DNA from: a bacterium
GTDB taxonomy: Bacteria > Patescibacteriota > Dojkabacteria > JAKAPS01 > JAJZLI01
Reading direction: 5' to 3'
DNA: 37,883 bases
Assembly: GCA_027459825.1 (NCBI GenBank)
Contig: DAIDGT010000001.1
Span: forward strand, 1 to 37,883
Positions 1-7,962 of the stretch are shown piece after piece. The stretch's first letter is position 1; each line of letters opens with the position of its first letter. The translations under genes and the position numbers were made by a program. The notes under the pieces are model-generated. The model saw nothing but the letters and a program-made list of their open reading frames with translations, was not told where the DNA came from and did not search any database.

Positions 1-579
1 TATATCATCAGCTTCTTCTGCTTTTTTACCTATCAGAACATATATAATAATAACATCGCTGTTCTGATTTGAAACGAGTTCTTTTAAAAATGTTGTCTTT
101 CCCGTCTTCATACCACCTAAAATAACTTCTCTTTGCCCATATGCCAAAGGAAATAAAGTGTCTACAAGAATAATACCCGTCTCTATTTGTTTAACAATAC
201 TATCTCGTTCAATAATAGGGTATGAAGGACGAAATATAGGAGATGAATATTCTGATTCAATCTTACCTTTTTGATCCACAGGATTTCCAAAAATATCAAT
301 CACCCTACCAAGAAATTTATCCCCAACAGGAATTTCTATATCATCTTTATATAAAAGAGCCGTCTCACCAGGCATAACTCCTAAGTTAGTAATTAATACA
401 ACAATGGAATGTTCTTCTGTTATTTTTTGTATAAAACCAATGGAATTAGACTCAAAAAGAATAATTGCACCAACTTTATGATGAGAAAGACCTGAGACTT
501 CGCATAAGAACTCGTTTGAAGAGATAACTTCTCCTATAATAGAATCTGTATGTATATTTTCTTTAAAGTCATATTTCAT
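1..579 (-). CDS. atpA: F-type ATP synthase subunit alpha, partial (N-terminal 193 residues)
   Basis: This frame is open from an ATG at 579 to the window edge and is missing from the ORF track because it has no stop. It encodes the N-terminal beta-barrel and start of the nucleotide-binding domain of an F1 alpha-like subunit. Visible landmarks are GRVIDIFGNPVD (about 91-102), QIETGIILVDTLFP (131-144) and a P-loop GGMKTGKT (155-162), where the usual alpha P-loop reads GDRQTGKT. The N-terminal tail that docks the delta subunit looks about 15-20 residues shorter than in E. coli. The start overlaps the end of the atpH-like gene by 11 bases, which fits the normal delta-alpha order. The catalytic half and C-terminus lie outside the window, so integrity cannot be judged. 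Alpha rather than beta is favoured by TGKT and by position. Confidence 0.85.
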   Translation of the reverse strand, partial: MKYDFKENIHTDSIIGEVISSNEFLCEVSGLSHHKVGAIILFESNSIGFIQKITEEHSIVVLITNLGVMPGETALLYKDDIEIPVGDKFLGRVIDIFGNPVDQKGKIESEYSSPIFRPSYPIIERDSIVKQIETGIILVDTLFPLAYGQREVILGGMKTGKTTFLKELVSNQNSDVIIIYVLIGKKAEEADDI

Positions 580-1054
580 ATTGTTTTATCAAAGAAGCTA
601 CATTATCTTCACTATTCTCAAGCATTTTGTAATACGAGAAATCAAAATAACGTGTTGGTGTTTTTAATACAATTCCTCCACCTATATCAGGGGAAACATT
701 AAATTTCATTAATCTATACTGAGAAATTGAATCAAAAAAGAATTTAGCCACCTTACGTCTCAGGTCATCATTAGGTGAATCTGAAAGTATCACCGTAAAG
801 ACTTTGGCATTCTTTTTTATATCTTCCAAAATATCTTTTAGCTTTTGAGCAGAAGAAATATCATCTAATTTTAAATCAACAGATTCTAGAAAATTATCTA
901 ATAAAGGATTTATACTTATATTACCTTCACTGATATTGAATTTAGATTTTCTTTTTTTATCTTCTAAAAGAGAAATATATTCCTTAAGATAAGAAAGAAT
1001 TTCTAAAAGATATTTATAATCAATAATTTTTTGAAGTATTTTTTTAGATTCCAT
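569..1054 (-). CDS. atpH: F-type ATP synthase subunit delta (divergent)
   Basis: This 161-residue protein sits exactly where delta belongs, between the b-like gene and alpha, with 11-base overlaps on both sides. The N-terminal half is helical and charged and does not look conserved. The C-terminal part keeps the delta signature: VSPDIGGGIVLKTPTRYFDFS (about 120-140) corresponds to the family pattern of a Gly-Gly turn followed by a beta strand and a basic residue. Delta is the stator piece that joins the top of F1 to subunit b. It is slightly shorter than the usual 175-180 residues. The gene ends in TGA, and the next in-frame stop follows almost at once, which is local evidence that TGA is a stop in this genome. 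Confidence 0.8.
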   Translation of the reverse strand: MESKKILQKIIDYKYLLEILSYLKEYISLLEDKKRKSKFNISEGNISINPLLDNFLESVDLKLDDISSAQKLKDILEDIKKNAKVFTVILSDSPNDDLRRKVAKFFFDSISQYRLMKFNVSPDIGGGIVLKTPTRYFDFSYYKMLENSEDNVASLIKQYEI

Positions 1055-1817
1055 TTTTAATATCTTCTATATGCTCTTCCAAAACAGACATTATATACTC
1101 TTCCTGATCAGCTAAGGATACGCTAAGATGTAGTACATCCTTTATTACCTGTGTCATAATTTTAGAAGAATTTTTTATTAAAACATCTTTTATTTTTGCC
1201 TGAATATTCTCTATATCTGAATTAAAAGAAGATGACAAATCTTCAAATTTTTTTAATTCATCACTCTCAATCTTATCCAGAATTTGTGACACCTTATTTT
1301 GGGTATCACTAAGAAGCTTGTCATAGATCTCAGTATTCATCTTTCCAAAATTTTGGATTGCAACATTTGCACTATCAGACATCTTCAAGGATATAGTCTT
1401 TAAGGAGGCACTCAATTCCTCAAAAGAGTGAACATATTCACCTCCATACTTCTCTATATCCTCAGAAATTTTATCTTGAATACCTTTAAGGTTAGATATT
1501 AATTCTCCCTTTTGCTCCTCTAAAATGGAATTATCAAATTGCAAATTTTTGATACTATCAATCTTAGACAGAATAGCATCTGAAGCGCTCTTTTTAAAAT
1601 TTTCTTCTATTTCTTTGTATATTGTCTCTAAATCGTGTGACTTAGTCATTGCATCATCAATCACTTCTTTTGCTTTTTTATTAGCATCTTCTAGTATTTT
1701 TTTTGCATTTCTTTCTACATTTATATACTTCGACGAAGTTTTTAAAAGAATTACAACAAAAAGAAGTATTAATAGAACAAATATTGTAACCGCAGAAATA
1801 ATAATTATAAGATACAT
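1044..1817 (-). CDS. atpF: F-type ATP synthase subunit b-like protein (long form)
   Basis: One N-terminal membrane helix (about residues 2-27) is followed by a long charged coiled coil to the C-terminus, the architecture of the peripheral-stalk b subunit. KKILEDANKKAKEVIDDA (about 39-56) resembles the b tether domain. At 257 residues it is about 100 longer than a typical b subunit. Identity rests mainly on topology and on its place directly before atpH. Subunits a and c, normally encoded upstream of b, are not present here: the next upstream feature is a terminator and map. A weak extended -10 (TGGTATAGAT, minus strand near 1845-1855) lies between that terminator and this gene, so it may begin its own transcript. 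An unrelated coiled-coil membrane protein is the alternative, but the context argues for AtpF. Confidence 0.7.
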   Translation of the reverse strand: MYLIIIISAVTIFVLLILLFVVILLKTSSKYINVERNAKKILEDANKKAKEVIDDAMTKSHDLETIYKEIEENFKKSASDAILSKIDSIKNLQFDNSILEEQKGELISNLKGIQDKISEDIEKYGGEYVHSFEELSASLKTISLKMSDSANVAIQNFGKMNTEIYDKLLSDTQNKVSQILDKIESDELKKFEDLSSSFNSDIENIQAKIKDVLIKNSSKIMTQVIKDVLHLSVSLADQEEYIMSVLEEHIEDIKNGI

Positions 1818-1863
1818 AAATTACATAGGCAGTTTTAATGTTATCTATACCAATATAACATTG

Positions 1864-1888
1864 AAAAAATCCTTTTACAATAAAAGGA
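1864..1888 (-). terminator. Intrinsic terminator downstream of map
   Basis: On the minus strand an 8-base-pair perfect stem (TCCTTTTA / TAAAAGGA) with a 3-base loop is followed directly by six T residues. It begins 5 bases after the map stop codon. This is a textbook Rho-independent shape, although the stem is AT-rich. It separates adk-map from the ATP synthase genes. Confidence 0.75.
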
Positions 1889-1893
1889 GTAAT

Positions 1894-2637
1894 TTATAGT
1901 TGAGTCAATATTCTAGGAGTATTTCCTGATACAAGGATTGTATGTTCAAAATGACAAGTTAAAGAACCATCTTTAGTATACAAATCCCATCCATTATCTT
2001 TTTCTGCAATTTCTGGAGATCCCATGCTAATCATACTCTCAATTGCCAAAGTCATTCCGTCAGTAATCTGCATACCTTTTTCAGAAATCGAGTATCCAGG
2101 AATAAAAGGTTTTTCATGTAGACGATAACCAATACCATGCCCAGTAAGTTCCCTTACGACAGAATACCCTCCCTTCAAAACAGGACTTTCCATAGAAGCA
2201 GCTATATCAGAAACATAAGCCCCAGCTACGGAAGCCTTAATACCTTCATCTCTGGAAATTTTCCCGGCATGGAGAAAAGATTCTACATTAGGATCACTTT
2301 TCCCTACTTGGAAAGATGTAGCACCATCAAGATATAACCCCTTATATATGATTCCAAAGTCAATAGAAACTAAATCTCCATCCTTAATTACATAATCAGA
2401 AGGAATACCATGCACAATAGTATTATTAATGCTAATACATGAAGAAGCAGGAAAACTATCATAACCTAAAAAAGCTGGCTTGACTAAATTTTCCTTACAA
2501 AGAGACAAGGCTATTTTATCAATACTCCTAGTTGAAACACCAATAACAGTAAACCTCTTTAATTTTAAAAGAATAGATGCAAGAATCTTCCCTCCCTTTG
2601 TCATATATTCAATTTCTACTTTACTCTTTGGCACCAT
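1894..2637 (-). CDS. map: Methionine aminopeptidase, type I
   Basis: Cobalt/manganese-type metallopeptidase that removes the initiator methionine from nascent proteins in the cytoplasm. All five metal ligands of the pita-bread fold are visible: D93 (SIDFG), D104 (LYLDGA), H167 (TGHGIG), E200 (LAIESM) and E231 (CHFEHT). The conserved active-site His of VHGIP is at 76. At 247 residues there is no N-terminal zinc-finger extension, so it is the short type I form. The gene overlaps adk by 17 bases, so the two are probably translationally coupled, and an intrinsic terminator follows. In most bacteria secY-adk-map-infA are contiguous. Here secY is separated from adk by the sensor-like gene block, and infA does not follow. 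Confidence 0.95.
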   Translation of the reverse strand: MVPKSKVEIEYMTKGGKILASILLKLKRFTVIGVSTRSIDKIALSLCKENLVKPAFLGYDSFPASSCISINNTIVHGIPSDYVIKDGDLVSIDFGIIYKGLYLDGATSFQVGKSDPNVESFLHAGKISRDEGIKASVAGAYVSDIAASMESPVLKGGYSVVRELTGHGIGYRLHEKPFIPGYSISEKGMQITDGMTLAIESMISMGSPEIAEKDNGWDLYTKDGSLTCHFEHTILVSGNTPRILTQL

Positions 2638-3190
2638 AAACTATACTCAAGATAGAATTATAAACACCTTCAACACTATCTTCCCCATTAATATTAAATA
2701 TCTTTCCTTTATAGAAATCACAGATATCATTAAAATTATTTCTGTAATTCTCTAAACGATTAGAGATAGCTTCATCAGAAACATCAAGCCTTTTCTCTTC
2801 TTTCTCTCTTCCTATAATTCTATCACGTGAAGTGTCATCTTCTAATACAAAGTTTATAACAAAGTTTAAATTTACTCCGTTATAAGATAAAAATTGATCT
2901 AAAATTATAGCTTGATTCTTAGTTCTTGGGTACGCGTCAAAGATTACATTCTCTGGAAAAGAATCTTTGTTAATTCTATCAAACAAAAGTTCTGAAACTA
3001 TATCATCAGGTACCCATTTTCCCGACTTCCAATACTTTTCAAATAAAGATATACCTAAATCCGTTTTTCTAAAAAATTCATCTCTTAATATATCTCCTGT
3101 TGAAAAAACTTTAAAATTCTTCCTTTGAGAAAAAAGGTTAGCCTGAGTACCTTTACCACACCCCGATGGACCAATAAATGACAATATCAT
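2621..3190 (-). CDS. adk: Adenylate kinase
   Basis: Catalyses ATP + AMP to 2 ADP. The P-loop GPSGCGKGT is at residues 7-15, the AMP-binding STGDILR at about 30-36 and the DAYPRT motif (family DGFPRT) at about 85-90. The arginines of the LID region (DRIIGREKEEKR) are present. The 189-residue length and the lack of a cysteine-bearing LID mark the short form without zinc. The ATG at 3190 is followed at once by the conserved beta strand, so the start is secure. A minus-strand TATCAT sits 7 bases before the ATG (3198-3203), preceded by TG one base upstream, which suggests a leaderless transcript running into map. It is divergent from the histidine-kinase-like pair across only 52 bases. Confidence 0.95.
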   Translation of the reverse strand: MILSFIGPSGCGKGTQANLFSQRKNFKVFSTGDILRDEFFRKTDLGISLFEKYWKSGKWVPDDIVSELLFDRINKDSFPENVIFDAYPRTKNQAIILDQFLSYNGVNLNFVINFVLEDDTSRDRIIGREKEEKRLDVSDEAISNRLENYRNNFNDICDFYKGKIFNINGEDSVEGVYNSILSIVYGAKE

Positions 3191-3242
3191 ACTCTAAATG
3201 ATACCATAGAATACCATATTGTTGTAATATAGATATTGAAAT

Positions 3243-4328
3243 ATGAAATCTTACATGGGATTCAAATTTGATATATTCGGTATAATAAATATATCCTTAA
3301 TTTCTATACTACTTTTTCAATTAGTAGAAGTAGCAAGAATAGAAAATAGAGGCATAAATATATCTATATTGGAAATATACTTCCTAGGAGTTACATTTAC
3401 AGTAGCATCCAGCTTTATATCTAACTTAATTAATAAACAATGGATTAGATATGCAAGCTGGATAGTACTACTTATAACAGTATCAAGTGTATACAATCCT
3501 ATTGCAGCACAAACACAAATTATTACACTAATAATCTTTATAATACTTTCAATTGCAATGACTTATGTTACAAAAAAATTATCGTATTTGATAACATTTT
3601 TTATACTAGAAGCACTTTCACTATTGTACATATATAAGGAATCTCCATTTATTATAATATTCGTAACAATTTTATATATGCTTACATTTATAAGACAACA
3701 ATTTGAAGCAAAATGGAGAAAAATAAACAAATTTAATGAAATGGTAAAAGGGGAGAAAAAGAGAGAAAAACTTCATAAGATGACAATAAGATATGATAAT
3801 ATATCAATAAGTGGAATAATAAATGAAATAATTAAAATATCAAACAATAAAGATATTACATACTCTTCATATAAAACACTAACACTTTTAAAAAACACAT
3901 TCATTCAAAGACAGTATGAATTGAAGAATGTAAGATTCCAACTTTCAATGACAGATATAGCAGAAGAGATAAAGGAAGGACAAAAATTACTTCAAATAGA
4001 AAATTTTCCAATAGAATATGAAATCAATACAAATGAGATAGCTCTTACTGATAAAGAAAATATTAAGTGGGTACTTATGGGATTGATTATTTTTGTAAAG
4101 GAAAACAACATTGAAAAGATTAAAATCAATATATCTCAAGTAGCACAATTTATAAAAGTAAAGTTTACATTTCCTAACAAAATAGTATCCTATCTTCAAA
4201 AAGGTACTATATCTGACACACACAAAAACTCCCTATGGATAGATACAGTACATATCTACCAAAAACTGACAGGTGGAGAATTCAGCCTAGAGGAGAATGA
4301 ACTGTCAATTTCATTCTTAAAAGTATAA
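3243..4328 (+). CDS. Membrane-bound pseudo-histidine kinase (degenerate GHKL ATPase)
   Basis: Unrecognised as a named family. The first 150 residues contain about five or six membrane helices, followed by a basic linker and a 190-residue soluble part. That part has the layout of a sensor kinase core that has lost its residues: IRYDNISIS (about 182-190) resembles the RHDxxN box of AgrC-type kinases with Tyr in place of His. The N-box region (ENIKWVLMGLIIFVKENN) lacks the Asn. The G2 glycines are replaced by NSLWI, yet the terminal GGEFSLEENELSISF still matches the last two strands of HATPase_c. It should therefore bind neither ATP nor phosphate. It is followed after 3 bases by a second protein of the same layout, and a heterodimeric pseudokinase/kinase pair is my inference. 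No SD is seen. A TATAGAT 8 bases before the ATG is a possible -10. Confidence 0.6.
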   Translation: MKSYMGFKFDIFGIINISLISILLFQLVEVARIENRGINISILEIYFLGVTFTVASSFISNLINKQWIRYASWIVLLITVSSVYNPIAAQTQIITLIIFIILSIAMTYVTKKLSYLITFFILEALSLLYIYKESPFIIIFVTILYMLTFIRQQFEAKWRKINKFNEMVKGEKKREKLHKMTIRYDNISISGIINEIIKISNNKDITYSSYKTLTLLKNTFIQRQYELKNVRFQLSMTDIAEEIKEGQKLLQIENFPIEYEINTNEIALTDKENIKWVLMGLIIFVKENNIEKIKINISQVAQFIKVKFTFPNKIVSYLQKGTISDTHKNSLWIDTVHIYQKLTGGEFSLEENELSISFLKV

Positions 4329-4331
4329 ATT

Positions 4332-5510
4332 ATGGATCAAGAAAACAGCCACATCAAAAACGGAACAATAATGTTTGCACAAACATCAACAATAGTATTT
4401 ATCCTACTGTCTATACTAAATGCATTAAACTTTTACTTTCTAAAAAATAATGGGATAAACCCTATTTCTTATGAAATTATAATCCTTCCTCTGATATTTA
4501 CCATCCCAATAAATTTGTTAGTTCAAAAAAAGGAAAGATCATATATATGGAGTATCATAGACATTAGTATCATATTTATTTCAGGAATATTTTTAATATT
4601 AACTACATATGGATTTTATATAGGAAGTATAAATCCGTACCTATTTATCTTCATATACCCCATTCTAATAAATTCAATCTATACACCAGAATATAGATAT
4701 ATATATGTCATAGCAATAGATATTTCATTAATTGCCCTGGATATTTTTCAAAAAGTAGGGATATCACCTTATGCTTTTATACTATTTAACATATCTATAA
4801 TAATAACATCAGAAATATATAGAGTTTTTGGAGAAGATAGAAATAACCAGGTTGAAGATTTTATAGAAAGACAAGGGCAAGTTGATATATATATAGATAA
4901 TCAAAGGCAACAGACAAATTTTCTATCTAATATAAAGAAAATAATGGGAGAGTATTTAGAAAATATATCAAATGTAGAAAATATTGAATTACTCAAAATG
5001 AAATTAAGGTTATTTTTGAATAGTGTTACAAACAGAATTTCAATATTGAATCAGGAACCAAATAATATAACAGTATTTAATTTTAATCAAATATTCACGG
5101 AAGTGTTTCAGGAACTATACCCATACGTAGCAATGAAAAATTTACAAATCAGTTATTTGCCATACACAAGAGAGACATTACAACTTAATAATGACAAAAA
5201 TAAGATAAAAACAATAATTTTTAACACTCTAGAAAATGCAATGAAGTATTCATCGAATTCAGCAATAATATCAGTTAAAACGCAAGAGGTTGGTAAGAGA
5301 GTCGAAATATATATACAAAACTATAATGAACAATTTGAAAATGTAGACTACTCATCTCCTATAATAAAATCTTCAAAAGAAGGGAAGGGAGAAGGCTTTG
5401 GACTTTATATTGCTAGTGAATACGCTAAAAGTACCAAAACTAATATGAGAGTATTTAAGGATTACGCAAACTTAGTAACCTCAGAAATTAAAATTCCTAT
5501 TGTTCTATAA
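4332..5510 (+). CDS. Membrane sensor protein with histidine-kinase-like ATPase domain, phosphoacceptor His not apparent
   Basis: About six membrane helices fill residues 15-165, followed by a coiled linker and a GHKL-type ATPase region. The N-box is recognisable (FNTLENAMKYSS, about 297-308, with both Asn residues), and a G2-like loop GKGEGFGLYIASEYA (351-365) is intact. The G1 Asp-Gly motif is missing, with YIQNYNEQF in its place. The helix that should hold the phosphoacceptor reads NFLSNIKKIMGEYL (196-209), aligning with the usual FLSxxSHELRTPL but with Lys instead of His. It lies 3 bases downstream of the pseudokinase gene and shares its layout, so the two form an operon. No response regulator lies nearby. 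Its stop is separated by 3 bases from the stop of the convergent seven-helix protein. The domain call is fair; function is unknown. Confidence 0.65.
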   Translation: MDQENSHIKNGTIMFAQTSTIVFILLSILNALNFYFLKNNGINPISYEIIILPLIFTIPINLLVQKKERSYIWSIIDISIIFISGIFLILTTYGFYIGSINPYLFIFIYPILINSIYTPEYRYIYVIAIDISLIALDIFQKVGISPYAFILFNISIIITSEIYRVFGEDRNNQVEDFIERQGQVDIYIDNQRQQTNFLSNIKKIMGEYLENISNVENIELLKMKLRLFLNSVTNRISILNQEPNNITVFNFNQIFTEVFQELYPYVAMKNLQISYLPYTRETLQLNNDKNKIKTIIFNTLENAMKYSSNSAIISVKTQEVGKRVEIYIQNYNEQFENVDYSSPIIKSSKEGKGEGFGLYIASEYAKSTKTNMRVFKDYANLVTSEIKIPIVL

Positions 5511-5513
5511 GGA

Positions 5514-6194
5514 TTAAGTAAAGTAACCTGCTCCAATACCAAGAGTAATATTTGCAATAGAACTTAATACAAATGCCACCAATGCGAGAGAAGGGGTAGA
5601 AACATTATCATTCATAGGACCAGCAATCATAAGTAGAAGTATACCAAGAGCAATAATTAATGAACGTTTCCTTGCAATACCAGATAACTTAAGTCCATAT
5701 CTAAAAAAAATAAATCCCGATAGTCCTAAGGATAGAATAGAAAAAATACCTATTAGGATACCTATGATTTGTGGAGGATTGAATACAACGATTCCCTGCA
5801 ACAAATCTAAATGAGCATTACCTTGATGTGTAAAATTTACAATAGATATAATAGTTCCAAAAATAAGACCTAAAATAAATATAATCCATTCATATTTTTT
5901 TAATATATTAAAGGTATCAACAACAAGTACAACTAGAAAAGAGAAACCAATATACAAAAATATATGAGCGATAGCATAGTAAAGATTCATATCCTGATTA
6001 AATGCGGGAATATTACCATGGTATAGAAAAAAGGGAGCTACAAAAAATATAAAAAATACTGTAAATGATAAGAAAAACATTAAAAAGTACATTGTAAAAT
6101 TTGATTTTCCCTTAGTAAAAAGATTGTAGATCAATTTTAAAGATATTAAAAAACAAACAAGAATATCAAGAAAAAAACCATATTCAGTAATCAT
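5514..6194 (-). CDS. Seven-transmembrane protein of unknown function
   Basis: The 226-residue protein is almost entirely hydrophobic and reads as seven helices (approximately 7-26, 33-58, 71-95, 101-121, 141-169, 177-197 and 203-225) with short loops. There is no soluble domain. The spacing and a late ARKRSLIIALG segment are reminiscent of the 7TM sensory modules found at the N-terminus of some histidine kinases and cyclases, but the family is not identified. It follows secY after 47 bases and has its own candidate -10 (TATTAT) 7 bases before the ATG, so it may be transcribed separately. It ends tail to tail with the sensor-like pair. A shared role with them is an inference from adjacency only. 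Confidence 0.6.
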   Translation of the reverse strand: MITEYGFFLDILVCFLISLKLIYNLFTKGKSNFTMYFLMFFLSFTVFFIFFVAPFFLYHGNIPAFNQDMNLYYAIAHIFLYIGFSFLVVLVVDTFNILKKYEWIIFILGLIFGTIISIVNFTHQGNAHLDLLQGIVVFNPPQIIGILIGIFSILSLGLSGFIFFRYGLKLSGIARKRSLIIALGILLLMIAGPMNDNVSTPSLALVAFVLSSIANITLGIGAGYFT

Positions 6195-6201
6195 GAATTA
6201 C

Positions 6202-6207
6202 ATAATA
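6202..6207 (-). promoter_or_regulatory. Candidate -10 box for the seven-helix membrane protein
   Basis: TATTAT on the minus strand ends 7 bases before the ATG at 6194, inside the secY intergenic gap. No convincing -35 is present. The spacing would give a leaderless or nearly leaderless mRNA. Confidence 0.35.
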
Positions 6208-6241
6208 GAAGAACTTTTATAAAAAGTAAAGATATTCTAAA

Positions 6242-7528
6242 TTACATATAACTGGTATATGACTTACTAATAAGATGGGATCTTATATTCCTAATCAGGG
6301 TAAGTATAACAGTAACAATAATCAGTATGCTAGTGCCACCAATGCTAATCGTAGTTATATTTGTATAAGCTTGTACAAAAAGAGGAATAACAGCTATGAT
6401 TGCCAAAAATATTGCCCCTACAAAAGTAAGTCTCATTAGGACTACATAAATATAATCTTCTGTTTGTCTTCCTGGGCGAAATCCAGGAATAAAACCACCC
6501 TGTTTCTGAATGTTTTTTGCAACATCCTCTGGTTTAAAGACAATAAATGTATAAAAGAATGTCATAAATACAATAAGAAGAGCATAAATTAATCCATAAT
6601 ATAACTGATTAGAGAGCGTGTTATATACGAATGTAGAAATGTTATGTACTATAAATATCTTTGATGATTCTAATATTTTAGATAACTCTTGAGGAATTAA
6701 AAGAATAGATAAAGCAAATATTATTGGCATAACTCCAGCAGTATTTATCTTCATAGGAATATACGATTTACTGCCACCAACAAGCTGCATACCTCTGGCC
6801 ATCCTAGTATAGTTTACAGGAATATTTCGGGTAGATTCATTAATAAGGATAATACCAACTATCATTAGTATAAAGAGGAGTATAAGAACGACAATTACTA
6901 TTCCGTTTAAATTTTGACTCTGTATAGTACCTATAATTGATTCAGGCATTGAGGCTAGAATACCCGCCATAATAAGAAAAGATATACCATCTCCAACACC
7001 ATATTCAGAAATAAGTTCCCCAAGCCACATTAAAAAAATTGATCCCGCAGTCATTGTCATAATGAATGTAATTAACCCTTCAATAGAAAGGGAAGAGACA
7101 ATAGGCTGTGCAGATACTGCGCCAAGAAATCTATAAATACCATATGATTGAAGCATAGCTATAGGAATTGTAAGAATTCTTGTATATTGTGTAATAATTT
7201 TTTGACCATGTTCACCTTGTTCAGACAAATCTTTAAAATGAGGAACAAGATAAACAAGAAATTGAAAAATAACAGTAGATGTAATAAAAGGTCCTAAACC
7301 AATACCAACAATAGCAGCAGTGCTTAATGTCCCTCCTGAAAAAATATTTAAGAAATTTAAGGCCTGGTTACTTTTAAAAATATAAGATAATACAGAAACA
7401 TTAATACCAGGAACAGGAATTGAAGCAAATACACGAAAAACTAATAAAAGAAGAGCTGTAAATATGATTTTCTTTCTAACATCAGGAGTATTGTAAATAT
7501 CTGATATTATCTTTAAAAATCTTTGCAT
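6242..7528 (-). CDS. secY: Preprotein translocase subunit SecY
   Basis: Channel subunit of the Sec translocon in the inner membrane. The 428-residue length, ten hydrophobic segments and family motifs are all normal: the plug region after FSGG (about 62-66), GLGPFITSTVIFQ (about 77-89), the basic cytoplasmic loop with YTRMARGMQ, and KPEDVAKNIQKQGGFIPGFRPG (near 330-350). It is the last gene of the ribosomal protein cluster and begins 4 bases after the rplO stop. Upstream AAAGGTAAG inside or just after rplO is one of the few SD-like sequences in the window. adk and map, which usually follow, lie beyond the inserted 2.9-kb block. Confidence 0.97.
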   Translation of the reverse strand: MQRFLKIISDIYNTPDVRKKIIFTALLLLVFRVFASIPVPGINVSVLSYIFKSNQALNFLNIFSGGTLSTAAIVGIGLGPFITSTVIFQFLVYLVPHFKDLSEQGEHGQKIITQYTRILTIPIAMLQSYGIYRFLGAVSAQPIVSSLSIEGLITFIMTMTAGSIFLMWLGELISEYGVGDGISFLIMAGILASMPESIIGTIQSQNLNGIVIVVLILLFILMIVGIILINESTRNIPVNYTRMARGMQLVGGSKSYIPMKINTAGVMPIIFALSILLIPQELSKILESSKIFIVHNISTFVYNTLSNQLYYGLIYALLIVFMTFFYTFIVFKPEDVAKNIQKQGGFIPGFRPGRQTEDYIYVVLMRLTFVGAIFLAIIAVIPLFVQAYTNITTISIGGTSILIIVTVILTLIRNIRSHLISKSYTSYM

Positions 7529-7532
7529 AACA

Positions 7533-7958
7533 TTATTCTTTCTTACCTTTAATCTTTTCTATTTCCTTAAAGGCAGAACTTGAAAATTTTATTTCATCTC
7601 CAAAAATAAAACTTTTTGAAATTTTTCCATTATTTAAAATCTTGACTTTATCAGATTTTATTAATTTTTTTTCTTTCAAAATAGCTAAATCTATTTTATC
7701 ACCATCATTAAAGTGTTTTTCAAGATCAGAAAATTTTAATATTGATATTGGACGCTTCTTTCTTTTAAAACCACGAAGATAAGGCATACTTTTTATAACA
7801 GGATTTTGTCCTCCTTCAAAGAAAGGAGATGGGTTATATCCTGTCCTACTACCTTGTCCTTTAGTTCCACGAGAAGCTGTATGACCTCCTTTACCAGAGC
7901 CATATCCACGACCGATAATTTTTTTTCTTTTTGTTACTATTTTTCCTCTTATAAGCAT
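7533..7958 (-). CDS. rplO: 50S ribosomal protein L15 (uL15)
   Basis: The glycine-rich GRGYGSGKGGHTASRGTKGQ segment (about 16-35) and FFEGGQNPVIKSMPYLRGF are diagnostic of uL15. At 141 residues it is normal, but the N-terminus is shortened: the usual MKLHDLKP opening is replaced by a brief basic stretch. Only 4 bases separate it from rpsE. In most bacteria rpmD (uL30) lies in that gap, so rpmD is absent here. Confidence 0.96.
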   Translation of the reverse strand: MLIRGKIVTKRKKIIGRGYGSGKGGHTASRGTKGQGSRTGYNPSPFFEGGQNPVIKSMPYLRGFKRKKRPISILKFSDLEKHFNDGDKIDLAILKEKKLIKSDKVKILNNGKISKSFIFGDEIKFSSSAFKEIEKIKGKKE

Positions 7959-7962
7959 AATA

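Noticed and set aside
569-571. Possible use of genetic code 25 (TGA as glycine), as in Gracilibacteria and Absconditabacteria
   Set aside because: TGA ends atpH at the expected length and also ends the 19386-20000 gene, and no in-frame TGA interrupts a conserved protein. The standard bacterial code fits.
1525-1899. Plus-strand 124-codon frame
   Set aside because: It lies antisense to the coiled-coil region of the atpF-like gene and across the map terminator. It is a by-product of Lys/Glu-rich coding on the other strand.
3243-5510. Plain two-component sensor kinases
   Set aside because: Neither protein shows a phosphoacceptor His in the right context, the first has lost all ATP-site boxes, and no response regulator is adjacent. 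They are described as kinase-like or pseudokinase only.
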